Position numbers and translations under genes: made by a program
Assembly: GCF_009711265.1 (NCBI RefSeq)
Contig: NZ_WMII01000006.1
Location: 62,001 to 126,000 of the forward strand
DNA length: 64,000 nucleotides
Origin: Paracoccus shanxieyensis
GTDB taxonomy: Bacteria; Pseudomonadota; Alphaproteobacteria; Rhodobacterales; Rhodobacteraceae
Direction: 5' to 3'
Shown: positions 16,261 through 23,968 of the stretch, piece by piece
How positions within the stretch are numbered: the stretch's first letter is position 1
Layout: each line of letters starts with the position of its first letter
Notes under the pieces: model-generated
Seen by the model: only the letters and a program-made list of their open reading frames with translations
Database searches by the model: none
Told to the model about the DNA's origin: nothing

Positions 16261-17390
16261 CACTCCAGATTGTCCAGCATCTGCCGGACAGCAGCCTCCA
16301 GCCGGCGACGGTCCAGCGCCGAGAAATCCCGCGCCAGCCGGATCTCCAGCCGGCCATTCGCGGCGGTGCATTTGGCGCTGCCCTGCGGGCGCTGGATCTG
16401 GAACGTCGTCCGCGCCTTCCCCGCGGGAAGCGGCGCGGGCTTGGCGGCGGGCGTCTCGGGGGCCAGAACCTCATCCGCCCCCTGCCCCACGAAGCGCCGC
16501 AGCACGTCCAGTTCGTCCTTGATGCTGCGGGTGTCCCAGTCCTTCAGCTCGGCCCGGATCGCCGCCGCCAGCCCCGGCACCTCATCCAGTTTCGAGGACA
16601 GCGCCAGCCCCAGCGCCCGCGGCACCTCGGCGGCATAAAGCAACGTCTCGCCCAGCCCTTCGACCAGCCGGATGAAGCTGCGGATATAGCTGCGCTTCTG
16701 ATAGCCCGCCGACTTGAACAGGATGGCCACGGCCTTTTCGGGGTCGTTCTCCTCGGTCATCGGGTCCATTGCGTAATGCAGCGCCAGCTGGGCCATCTCG
16801 GCGAATGAGATATCCTTGCGCACAAGGTTCTCATCGACCATGCGACGGTAAAGCTGCTCCAGTTCGTCGCCCCGCGCCGCGATGCCTGCCGGGATGCGCC
16901 CCCATGCCTCGGCATCGCCCGTCTCCTCCAGCAGCGCGCGATAGGCCGACAGCCTGCGCCAGCCCTGGATCAGCTCATAGCGCCCCTCGCCCGCAGGCTC
17001 GACCCGGATCGGGTTCGACAGCCCGATCTCGCGGATCGAGGCGACCAGTTCGGCCAGCTCATAATCCGCGCCGGGCTTGCGGTCGCGGATCAGTTTCTGC
17101 GTGTCGATGGCGTCCAGCGCGATCAGATCGGTGATCAGACCGGCGCGCTTCAGCCGCACGTGCTCCTGCGCCAGCGCATCATTCTCGGCCCGGATCTCGG
17201 CCTCCAGCCGGGCGCGCTCGCGGCTCGACTCGGCGGTCTCGCTGATGGCGGTGGCCATCGGCCCGCGGCGCTGGTCGCGGGCGGGTTCGGGCTGCGCGTC
17301 ACCCTTCCCCGCGGGGAAGGTTCCGGCAGCGGGACCGGCCGCCGGCTCGTCCGGCATCTCGATATCGAACATGCGGCGCTTGCGGGTCAT
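16260..17390 (-). CDS. parB: ParB-type partition protein
   Basis: 376 residues. It binds centromere sites and works with ParA to segregate the replicon. A ParB/RepB N-terminal domain is visible near residues 85-150 (ELVASIREIGLSNPIRVEP and YELIQGWRRLSAYRALLEET), followed by a helical DNA-binding region (ENLVRKDISFAEMAQLALHY). The start overlaps the parA stop by four bases (ATGA). Two parS-like palindromes fall inside the coding sequence and are read as FPAGK (near residue 27) and LPAGK (near residue 325), in segments that look like linkers. The sequence is closer to plasmid ParB/RepB than to chromosomal ParB. Confidence 0.88.
   Translation of the reverse strand: MTRKRRMFDIEMPDEPAAGPAAGTFPAGKGDAQPEPARDQRRGPMATAISETAESSRERARLEAEIRAENDALAQEHVRLKRAGLITDLIALDAIDTQKLIRDRKPGADYELAELVASIREIGLSNPIRVEPAGEGRYELIQGWRRLSAYRALLEETGDAEAWGRIPAGIAARGDELEQLYRRMVDENLVRKDISFAEMAQLALHYAMDPMTEENDPEKAVAILFKSAGYQKRSYIRSFIRLVEGLGETLLYAAEVPRALGLALSSKLDEVPGLAAAIRAELKDWDTRSIKDELDVLRRFVGQGADEVLAPETPAAKPAPLPAGKARTTFQIQRPQGSAKCTAANGRLEIRLARDFSALDRRRLEAAVRQMLDNLE
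16416..16430. promoter_or_regulatory. parS-like palindrome, degenerate copy inside parB
   Basis: CTTCCCCGCGGGAAG, one base shorter than the other copies (one G missing from the right arm). It lies near the 3' end of parB and is translated there as LPAGK. The lost base may weaken binding. Confidence 0.5.
17301..17322. promoter_or_regulatory. parS-like palindrome inside parB 5' region
   Basis: Reads ACCCTTCCCC-GC-GGGGAAGGTT, differing from a perfect 22-bp palindrome at one outer base. It is placed about 70 bp after the parB start. Confidence 0.65.
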
Positions 17391-18691
17391 GCCTCATCCT
17401 CCAGCGTCATCCATGCGGCAATGGCATGGTTGCGGAACTCCTCATAGGCCTGATCGAAGGTCGCGCGCGCACGCCGCCATGTGCCGCGCGTCATCTCGCG
17501 GTAGTCGATCTCATAGATCGAGGACAGGAAGCGGCCCGACTGCTCGACGGCGCGGGTCAGTTCGATCGGATGCTCGGCCAGACGGTCGCCAAAGACCTGC
17601 CGGAACGCGCCGAACATCGCCTGATGCAGCTCATTCGAGGGCTCATAGCGCGTCATCAGGAAGCGGATATCGGCAAAGGCCTTGGGCAGGCGGATCTTCC
17701 CCGTGGGGAAGTTTTCAAAGCCATGCGACAGATCCTCCAGCGCCTCGGACAGCTGGCCGATGAAGCTGGTGGTAGAGTCGTATTCCCAATAGCCGGGCCC
17801 CGAGGGGATATACAGCATGTCGGCGGCAAAGACCGCGTTCATCGACTGGTAACCGATGGCCGGCGGGCAATCGAACAGGATCAGGTCATAGGCATCGTCG
17901 GCAAGGCTGTCCAAAAAGCGCGACACCGCGCCGAAGAAGGTCCATTCCGGGTTCAGATGCCGGTACTGAGCGCTGGCGAACTCGACAAAGGCGGCGTTGG
18001 CGCAGCTGGGCACGATGTCGATCGTGGGCCATGCGGTGGGCTTGATGAAGTCGGCAGGCCGCAGAGTGCCCAGACCCATGTCGCGGATCGAGGCGGGCAG
18101 CTTGCGCCGGGGCAGGGCGGTCCCCGATTCCGCGCCCGAGATGGCGGCGTTCATCCGGTCGGTTTCCCGCTCCAGATCGCGGGCCATGATGCCCCAGACG
18201 GTGTGATCCTCACCGACATCGGTCAGGCCCATCGAATGGCTCAGCGTGGCCTGCGGGTCGAAATCGACCACCAGCACCCGGTAGCCGTCCAGCGCGGCGG
18301 CATGGGCGAAGTGCAGCGCCACGGTCGATTTGCCCGCACCGCCCTTGAAGTTGGCAATGGCCGCGCGAAAGGCGCGCTTGCCCTCGGGGCGGGGCGGCAT
18401 CAGCGTCTTGCGGTTGACCTTGATGCGGCGGCGCAGCTCATTCACCTCTTCGAGCGAGAACCAGCGCTGGCGGCCATCCTCTTCGACTTCCCCGAGGGGA
18501 AGGTTTGGCTCGGCGGCCAGCTTGCCGCGGAAGGTCGACTGGTTCATGCGGAAGATCAGCTCGGCCACCTCCCAGCTTGAGAAGCGGCGCAGGGTCTTTT
18601 CATTGGCGGGGCTGAAGGTCTGCCGACGGATCCAGCCCTGCATCTTCAGTGACTGTGCTTGCAGCTTGGCGAGGTCTTCATGCGTATACAT
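17387..18691 (-). CDS. parA: ParA-type partition ATPase
   Basis: 434 residues, the length of type Ia ParA proteins that carry an N-terminal DNA-binding domain. The deviant Walker A motif KGGAGKST is near residue 120, followed by VLVVDFDPQATLS (Walker A' region) and LILFDCPPAIGYQSMNA (Walker B). It hydrolyses ATP on the nucleoid to move ParB-bound replicons and, through its N-terminal helix-turn-helix, probably represses its own operon. Two parS-like palindromes lie in the coding sequence, read as NFPTGK and LPLGE. The gene is transcribed away from the origin region and divergently from the replicase. Confidence 0.93.
   Translation of the reverse strand: MYTHEDLAKLQAQSLKMQGWIRRQTFSPANEKTLRRFSSWEVAELIFRMNQSTFRGKLAAEPNLPLGEVEEDGRQRWFSLEEVNELRRRIKVNRKTLMPPRPEGKRAFRAAIANFKGGAGKSTVALHFAHAAALDGYRVLVVDFDPQATLSHSMGLTDVGEDHTVWGIMARDLERETDRMNAAISGAESGTALPRRKLPASIRDMGLGTLRPADFIKPTAWPTIDIVPSCANAAFVEFASAQYRHLNPEWTFFGAVSRFLDSLADDAYDLILFDCPPAIGYQSMNAVFAADMLYIPSGPGYWEYDSTTSFIGQLSEALEDLSHGFENFPTGKIRLPKAFADIRFLMTRYEPSNELHQAMFGAFRQVFGDRLAEHPIELTRAVEQSGRFLSSIYEIDYREMTRGTWRRARATFDQAYEEFRNHAIAAWMTLEDEA
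17696..17711. promoter_or_regulatory. parS-like palindrome inside parA (3' half)
   Basis: CTTCCCC-GT-GGGGAAG with perfect 7-base arms. The outer flanks no longer match the 22-bp form. Confidence 0.6.
18487..18502. promoter_or_regulatory. parS-like palindrome inside parA (5' region)
   Basis: CTTCCCC-GA-GGGGAAG with perfect 7-base arms and a conserved GTT on the right flank. It is read in a different codon frame (LPLGE) from the copies in the downstream half of parA and in parB, so conservation of the DNA element and not of a peptide explains it best. Confidence 0.6.
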
Positions 18692-19165
18692 GTCTTTGCC
18701 TGTATGTTCGGACGCAAATTTTCTTATGTTCCGCTTTTACGCCGGATTTGCCTTTTTGGCAAAAGCCGATTTCAATGAATGAGAAGTTTCGCGTAACCCA
18801 GCGTTTTCTGGCCCTTTTGCGCGATCCCCATCGTCCGGGCCGAATCGCTTTGGCACTGAATCCGGCTTAGAAATGGGGGACAGGTGGATCGGCGTTGCGG
18901 CAGGAATGGGGGACATTTCACCGCTATTTGGTGACATCCTGCATGTCCCGCATTACCAATGATACCTATTTTTCAAATGGTTTTGGGGCGGATTGCCGGG
19001 TCGGATGGTGAAGTGCTTGACAGAATCGGAAATCAGGACGCAAATAGCGACAAGGTGACGAAAAGCGTTGGGCGGCGCAGATCGCCAAGCCGTCACCAGA
19101 GGCATCCGGGGTCGCAACCGGCACAAATCGAAGCAGCATCCGGCAAAGCCGGGGCAGGGGCAGTC
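18692..19165. other. Intergenic origin/promoter region between parA and the replicase
   Basis: About 470 bp of lower-GC sequence without codon bias between divergent parA and replicase genes. It holds the iteron-like repeats at 18872-18954, a TTTGCC/GGCAAA inverted repeat at 18747-18763 and an ATACA/TGTAT pair directly before the parA start. By position it should contain the par promoter, the rep promoter and probably the replication origin. No DnaA-box cluster was recognised by eye. Confidence 0.6.
18872..18954. repeat. Iteron-like repeats AATGGGGGACA
   Basis: AATGGGGGACA occurs at 18872-18882 and 18905-18915, exactly 33 bp apart (about three helical turns), and an inverted copy with one mismatch lies at 18943-18954. 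They sit in the gap before the replicase, where plasmid initiators bind. Confidence 0.6.
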
Positions 19166-19843
19166 ATGCAGGTGATCCGTGCCGTGGGGCGTGATGCCGC
19201 GGCAAAGAAATATGATATTCTGTCGGCCATGATGGCCCATGCCCTGGCGGGCGACAAGCATCGCCAGAAGCTGGTGCTGCGGCTGATGGCGCTGATCACC
19301 AGCCGCTATAACTGGCAGCGCAACGAATTGACGGTCGGTCAGCGCGAAATGGCGCGGCTGTGGTGCGTCGATGAGCGCACGGTCAAGCGCGACATGGCAA
19401 AGCTGCGGGCGATGGGCTGGCTGGAGATCAAGCAGCACGGCGCGCGGGGCCGGGTCTCGGTTCTGGGTCTGAACCTTGAGCGGGTGCTGCTGGACACCAA
19501 GGCGGAATGGGCCAATGTCGGTCCGGATCTGGTGGACCGGCTGGCCGGGCGCGCGGCGGATCTGCCGGCCGATAACGTCGTGCCGCTGCACCGCGCCGTC
19601 AGTGCCCCGCAAGACGGCCTGTGGGCCGAAGCCTGCCTGCGGCTGGCCGAGGAGGACCGGGCGCTGCATGACGGCTGGTTTGCGGCCCTGCGCGAGGCGG
19701 GGCAGGCCGATGGCTGTCTGACGCTGCTGGCGCCCAGCCGGTTTCACGCAAGTTACGTGCAGACGCATCTGTCGGAACGGATGACCACCGCAGTGCGCCG
19801 CATCAACGGGCAGATTCTGCGGATTAAAGTGATTTCCCCTTAG
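19166..19843 (+). CDS. DnaA-like plasmid replication initiator
   Basis: 225 residues from the ATG at 19166 (MQVIRAVGR). An ATG at 18959 opens the same frame, but the extra 69 codons lack G/C third-position bias and resemble no family member. The N-terminal part has a winged helix (YNWQRNELTVGQREMARLW then DERTVKRDMAKLRAMGWLE); the C-terminal part (LWAEACLRLAEEDRALHDGW to SYVQTHLSERMTTAVRRI) resembles the DnaA N-terminal domain. This layout matches the DnaA-like replicases described for Rhodobacterales plasmids. Its last 103 bases are inside a tandem duplication (copy 1), and its stop overlaps the stop of a phospholipase gene remnant on the other strand. Confidence 0.85.
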   Translation: MQVIRAVGRDAAAKKYDILSAMMAHALAGDKHRQKLVLRLMALITSRYNWQRNELTVGQREMARLWCVDERTVKRDMAKLRAMGWLEIKQHGARGRVSVLGLNLERVLLDTKAEWANVGPDLVDRLAGRAADLPADNVVPLHRAVSAPQDGLWAEACLRLAEEDRALHDGWFAALREAGQADGCLTLLAPSRFHASYVQTHLSERMTTAVRRINGQILRIKVISP

Positions 19844-19990
19844 TCTTTGCCGGGGCGGTTTTTCCGTCTGAATTGACGCCAGATCAGCGCGCCACCGGCC
19901 AGAAGCCCCGCGCTGATCATCAGATGGCGCGAAGTGACGCCGACCCGCGCCTTGGCGCTGGCGCGGAAGCGCGGATCGAAAAAGCGGCCA
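19840..19990 (-). pseudogene. 3' remnant of a phospholipase D-like gene (copy 1)
   Basis: The minus strand of copy 1 keeps about 47 codons of the phospholipase C-terminus with its own TAA stop. It differs from the intact gene at only a few residues (Tyr to Phe, Gly to Ser, Asp to Asn), all mild. No start or upstream part is present, so it is a fragment. The pattern suggests an allele from a related replicon more than a recent copy. Confidence 0.8.
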
Positions 19991-20007
19991 GCAGGCAGAC
20001 CAGCCGC

Positions 20008-20110
20008 GTTTCACGCGAGTTACGTGCAGACGCATCTGTCGGAACGGATGACCACCGCAGTGCGCCGCATCAACGGGCGGATTCTGCGGATTAAAGTGAT
20101 TTCCCCCTAG
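20008..20110 (+). pseudogene. 3' remnant of a DnaA-like replicase gene (copy 2)
   Basis: The plus strand of copy 2 encodes the last 33 codons of the replicase (from FHASYVQTHL to the TAG stop) with one changed residue (Gln to Arg) relative to the intact gene. The rest of the gene is missing. Its stop overlaps the stop of the intact phospholipase gene, as in copy 1. Confidence 0.85.
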
Positions 20111-21630
20111 TCTTTGCCCGGGCGGTCTTTCCGTCTGAACTGACGCCAGATCAGCGCGCCCCCGGCCAGAAGCCCCGCGCCGATCATCAGATGGCGCGAG
20201 GTGACGCCGACCCGCGCCTTGGCGCTGGCGCGGTAACGCGGATCGAAGAAGCGGGTATCGGCCAGCACGCGGCCCAGAAAGCTTTCGCGCCGCAAGGGCA
20301 GTTCGCGCAGCGCCCGGCCCGTGCGCGGGTTCAGCGCCTCGATGGCCGAGATCAGGCTGCCATGCGCCTTGACCGCAGCGGCGACGGCTTCGGGCGTGGT
20401 GTCCAGATGTTCGGCCAGAAGCCGGTCGCGCATGGCGGCGATCATGCGGCGGCTGGCGCCTTTCGTGCCCGCCAGCGCCACGTCGCATTCGGTATCGAAC
20501 CCCATCGAACGGCGGTCGATATTCGACGAGCCGACCCGCAGCAGCGTGTCGTCGATGATGCTGATCTTGGCATGGACATAGATGCCTTGGCCCGCCGCAT
20601 CGACCGGGTAGAAGATGCGGAAACGGCCATGATAGTCATGCGCCCGCAGATCGCGCACCATGCGCGAGCGGGTGATGTGCATGGCCTGATCCTCGATCAT
20701 TTTCTGCGCAGCATCGGGCTGGATGATGACGACCTCGGGGCCGTCGGCTTCGATCAGGCGGCGCTTGATGGCGCGGGTGATACTGTCGCAGCAGAAATAT
20801 TGCGATTCCAGATAGATCACGTCGCGGGCGGTGTCGATGCTGTCCAGATAGAGCTGCTCGATCTCGGCCACAGGGGGGGCGTCGGTCGTCGGCGGCTCGG
20901 TCCGGGCGATGGCCAGATCGACATTGGCGAGCATGGGGCGGATGCTGTCGGGCCACAGATCCGCGCCGGGCCGGAAATCCTCGTCCACCGGCGCGTCATT
21001 GGCGCGTTCCCAGCGGTCGCGCACCAACTCGCTGAGCGCCGCCGCCGCGGGGCCGGAAATCACCGCCGAGGCGTCGTGCCACGGCTGGGCGATCTGTCCC
21101 GATTTCAGGCGGCGGAGGTCGTTTTCAGGGTCGTGTTCGGGCGTGTCCCAGCGGCCGTCCGTCACGTCGATGCCGCCGCAGAAGGCCAGCGAATCGTCGA
21201 TGACCACGACTTTCTGGTGGTGGCAGGCGCCGATCGGGTGGCGGCCGTCAAAGGCCAGATGGATCTGGGCGGGGGACATGAACTTGACGCGGGCGGCGGG
21301 CAGGATGCCGCCGGGGGCGATCAGGGCGCCGCCGCTCCATTTCAGCAGATAGATGTCCAGACCGGGGCGGCGTTCGGCCAGCGCGTCCAGAAACGGCCCG
21401 ACCTTGTTCGGAAAGCCGTCCGGCGCCTGGCCATCGGCATCGCTTTCCCCCGGCAGCATGTCGATTTCAAAATCGAAATCCCAGCCCACCATCAGCGCCA
21501 TGCGTTCCGCCTTCAGCAGCGATTCCCGCAGGGCGCGGAAATAGGCCTGACCGTCGATGATGAAGGAAAAGCAGCTGGCTTTTTCGATGCGCCAGCAATT
21601 CTTGCCGGGGCGGAACTGGAAATCTTGCAT
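20107..21630 (-). CDS. Phospholipase D / cardiolipin synthase-like protein
   Basis: 507 residues. Two HxK(x)4D motifs are visible, HHQKVVVIDD with GGIDVTDGRWD near residue 140 and VHAKISIIDD with VGSSNIDRRS near residue 355, the hallmark of phospholipase D-type phosphodiesterases. A C-terminal hydrophobic segment (HLMIGAGLLAGGALIW) followed by basic residues may anchor it in the membrane. It would hydrolyse or transfer phosphatidyl groups; cardiolipin synthesis is possible, but the usual N-terminal membrane helices of ClsA are absent. The last 48 codons lie in copy 2 of the duplication. It is convergent with the replicase region. Confidence 0.85.
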   Translation of the reverse strand: MQDFQFRPGKNCWRIEKASCFSFIIDGQAYFRALRESLLKAERMALMVGWDFDFEIDMLPGESDADGQAPDGFPNKVGPFLDALAERRPGLDIYLLKWSGGALIAPGGILPAARVKFMSPAQIHLAFDGRHPIGACHHQKVVVIDDSLAFCGGIDVTDGRWDTPEHDPENDLRRLKSGQIAQPWHDASAVISGPAAAALSELVRDRWERANDAPVDEDFRPGADLWPDSIRPMLANVDLAIARTEPPTTDAPPVAEIEQLYLDSIDTARDVIYLESQYFCCDSITRAIKRRLIEADGPEVVIIQPDAAQKMIEDQAMHITRSRMVRDLRAHDYHGRFRIFYPVDAAGQGIYVHAKISIIDDTLLRVGSSNIDRRSMGFDTECDVALAGTKGASRRMIAAMRDRLLAEHLDTTPEAVAAAVKAHGSLISAIEALNPRTGRALRELPLRRESFLGRVLADTRFFDPRYRASAKARVGVTSRHLMIGAGLLAGGALIWRQFRRKDRPGKD

Positions 21631-21666
21631 GTGTCACCGCGTAAGGGGAAGGCGGGACAGAAACGG

Positions 21667-21696
21667 GATCGCGGCGGGCAGGGTTCCGCCGCGATC
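21667..21696 (-). terminator. Hairpin after the MFS gene
   Basis: An 11-bp perfect stem (GATCGCGGCGG with its complement) closes an 8-base loop, 10 bp after the MFS stop on the minus strand. The following bases on that strand are CCGTTTCTG, a weak T-run. Confidence 0.55.
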
Positions 21697-21706
21697 TTAA
21701 CTTATG

Positions 21707-22894
21707 TCAGCGCAGACGCAGGCGGGGCAGCGACAGCGCGGCGGCGCACCATGACAGGATGGCGCACAGCGCGATGCCCGCGACCATGGTTTGCGCGGTG
21801 TTGTTCATGAAGAGGCTGGTGACGCCGATCATCACGCCGCCGGTCAGCATCTGGAACGTGCCGCCCAGCGACGAGGCCAGCCCCGCGATGTCGGGATGCG
21901 GGTCCAGCGACATGACCATGGCCGTGGGCATCACCAGCCCAAGGCAGGCATTGCCCAGAAACAGCCCGATCATCACCACGGGCAAGGCATCAAGTCCCGA
22001 CCACACCACCAGCGTCAGCGCGATGGTCGCGGCCGCAAAGCCGGTGATGGCGACCGAGATCACCCGCTCCATCCCGAACCTTTCGGCCATGCGCGCGGCC
22101 AGTTGCGAGGCCGAGAAGAAGCCGATCGCATTGGCCGCGAAGGCCAGCGAGAACTGCGTCGGCGTCAGCCCGTATTGCCGGGTATAGACGAAGCTGGCCG
22201 AGGCGATGAACACGAAGAAGCTGGCCATGCCGAAGCCGCCGATCATCGTCAGCCCCATGAAGCGGCGGTCGCCCAGCAGGCGGCGGGCGCCTGCGGCCAT
22301 CACGCGGGCGCGCACGGGCCGGCGGTGTTCGGGGGCCAGCGTCTCGGGCAGGGCAAAGACGATCAGCAGGAAGCTGATCAGCGCGGCGCAGGCCAGAACG
22401 GCGAAGATCTCGCGCCAGCCGCCCCAGGCCATGATGATCGAGCCCGAGAGTGGCGCGAGCATCGGCGAGACGGCGATGACGATCATGATGGTGGCCATGA
22501 CGCGGGCCGCCGCCGGGCCGCTGGCCACGTCGCGGATCACCGCGCGCGGCACGGCCATCAGCGCCGCCGCACCCAGGCCCTGCACCGCGCGGGCGGCGAT
22601 CAGCCAGCCGATGCTGGGCGCGAAGGCCGCGGCGATGGTGGCCAGCGTGAAGATGCCAAGCCCGATCATCAGCGGCTTCTTGCGCCCGATGGCGTCGGCC
22701 ATGGGGCCATAGATCATCTGTGCCACGCCGAAGACGATGAAATAGGCGGTCAGGGTCAGCGCCGCGCCTGCCTCGGATGTGGCAAGGTCGGCGGCCACCT
22801 GCGGCAGCGCGGGCAGATACATGTCCATCGCAAAGGGACCGACGGCGGAAAGAAGGCCCAGCACAAGGGCCATGCGGAACAACGGATCACGCAT
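21707..22894 (-). CDS. MFS drug efflux transporter, Bcr/CflA family
   Basis: 395 residues with twelve predicted membrane helices. SAVGPFAMDMYLPALPQVAADL at the N-terminus is the characteristic D-x-Y-L-P segment of the Bcr/CflA subfamily, and GPMADAIGRKKPL is the MFS loop 2-3 motif. It probably exports drugs or small metabolites such as peptides or sulfonamides by proton antiport. It is transcribed divergently from the EamA transporter gene, with 160 bp between them, and toward the phospholipase gene. Confidence 0.88.
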   Translation of the reverse strand: MRDPLFRMALVLGLLSAVGPFAMDMYLPALPQVAADLATSEAGAALTLTAYFIVFGVAQMIYGPMADAIGRKKPLMIGLGIFTLATIAAAFAPSIGWLIAARAVQGLGAAALMAVPRAVIRDVASGPAAARVMATIMIVIAVSPMLAPLSGSIIMAWGGWREIFAVLACAALISFLLIVFALPETLAPEHRRPVRARVMAAGARRLLGDRRFMGLTMIGGFGMASFFVFIASASFVYTRQYGLTPTQFSLAFAANAIGFFSASQLAARMAERFGMERVISVAITGFAAATIALTLVVWSGLDALPVVMIGLFLGNACLGLVMPTAMVMSLDPHPDIAGLASSLGGTFQMLTGGVMIGVTSLFMNNTAQTMVAGIALCAILSWCAAALSLPRLRLR

Positions 22895-23056
22895 CGGAAT
22901 GCCTGTTTGTTTGGATCATGGAATTGGACAAGGGGGGGGAAAGGCGCAAGAATCGCGCCAAGGATGATGCCACCGCCAAGCCGGGCTTGTGTCACGACCG
23001 CGCCCCATTGGCAATCCCGGTCCGGCAGGGTAGGCGCGGAAGGTAGGAGGTGCCCC

Positions 23057-23938
23057 ATGAATGCCAATCTGAAGGGGGCGGCGATGATGGTCGCCGCCAT
23101 GGCCGGTTTCGCGGTCGAGGACATGCTGCTGAAATCCGCCGCGCGCGATGTTCCGGTCGGGCTGATCCTGATGATCTTTGGCGCCTTGGGCACGGTCTGG
23201 TTCGCGGCTCTGGCCAAGTCGCGCGGCGACCGTCTGCTGAACCGCGATCTGCTGCATCCGGTGGTGGGCGCCAAGTCGCTGGCCGAGATCGTCGGGCGGC
23301 TGTTTTTCGTGCTGGCGCTGGCGCTGGCGCCGTTGTCCACGGTCTCGGCGCTGCTGCAGGCGACGCCTTTGGTCGTCGTCGCGGGCGCTGCGCTGTTTTT
23401 CGGCGAGCGTGTGGGCTGGCGGCGCTGGAGCGCGATTGCCATCGGCTTTGCAGGCGTGCTGATCGTGTTGCGGCCCGGCGTCGATCTGGGCTGGGGCTCG
23501 GTCGCGGCGCTGCTGGGGATGCTGGGATTTGCGCTGCGCGATCTGGCGACGCGGGGCGCGCCGAAATCGCTGTCGAACATGGTGCTGGGGGTTTACGGCT
23601 TTCTGGCGCTGGTGCCTGCGGGCGCGATCATGCTGGCGGTGACCGGCGGGGCAGGGGTGCCGCCCGCCGCCGCGCTGGGGCTGATCGCCACGGCCTCGGT
23701 CGTGGGGACGGGGGCGTATTACGCGCTGACCTCGGCCATGCGGCTGGGCGAGGTCGCGGTCGTCACGCCCTTTCGCTATACGCGGCTGGTCTTTGCGCTG
23801 ATCCTTGCCGCTCTGGTCTTTGGCGAGCGGCCCGACCTGCTGACGCTGCTGGGCAGCGCGGTCATCGTCGGCAGCGGGGTCTATACGCTGCTGCGGTCGC
23901 GGCGTGAAACGCAGACCGCCGCCGCGCAGGAGATCTGA
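23057..23938 (+). CDS. EamA/DMT family transporter
   Basis: 293 residues from the ATG at 23057, which has AGGTAGGAGG upstream. About ten membrane helices in two EamA repeats; the second ends with TPFRYTRLVFALILAALVFGE, a typical EamA tail. Such proteins export or import metabolites; the closest general type is the RhaT/YdcZ-like drug/metabolite transporter. The substrate is unknown. It converges with opgG with a 30-bp gap and no obvious terminator. Confidence 0.85.
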   Translation: MNANLKGAAMMVAAMAGFAVEDMLLKSAARDVPVGLILMIFGALGTVWFAALAKSRGDRLLNRDLLHPVVGAKSLAEIVGRLFFVLALALAPLSTVSALLQATPLVVVAGAALFFGERVGWRRWSAIAIGFAGVLIVLRPGVDLGWGSVAALLGMLGFALRDLATRGAPKSLSNMVLGVYGFLALVPAGAIMLAVTGGAGVPPAAALGLIATASVVGTGAYYALTSAMRLGEVAVVTPFRYTRLVFALILAALVFGERPDLLTLLGSAVIVGSGVYTLLRSRRETQTAAAQEI

Positions 23939-23968
23939 ACGGCGGCGGCAGAGAGGATCGCAAAAGGA

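Larger units (their letters stand above)
19741..20254. repeat. 247-bp tandem direct duplication of the rep/PLD 3' junction
   Basis: Copy 1 is 19741-19987 and copy 2 is 20008-20254, separated by 20 bp. Hand alignment gives 12 mismatches and no gaps (about 95% identity). Each copy contains the last ~100 bp of the replicase gene on the plus strand and the last ~145 bp of the phospholipase gene on the minus strand. Full-length rep ends in copy 1, full-length phospholipase ends in copy 2. Confidence 0.95.

Noticed and set aside
19741..20254. Reading the 247-bp duplication as an insertion sequence or attachment site
   Set aside because: There is no transposase or integrase, no terminal inverted repeat, and the repeat content is fully explained by two known gene ends.
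18953..20488. 511-residue minus-strand open frame across the replicase
   Set aside because: It covers the replicase gene in antisense and crosses the tandem duplication; no family and wrong codon bias.
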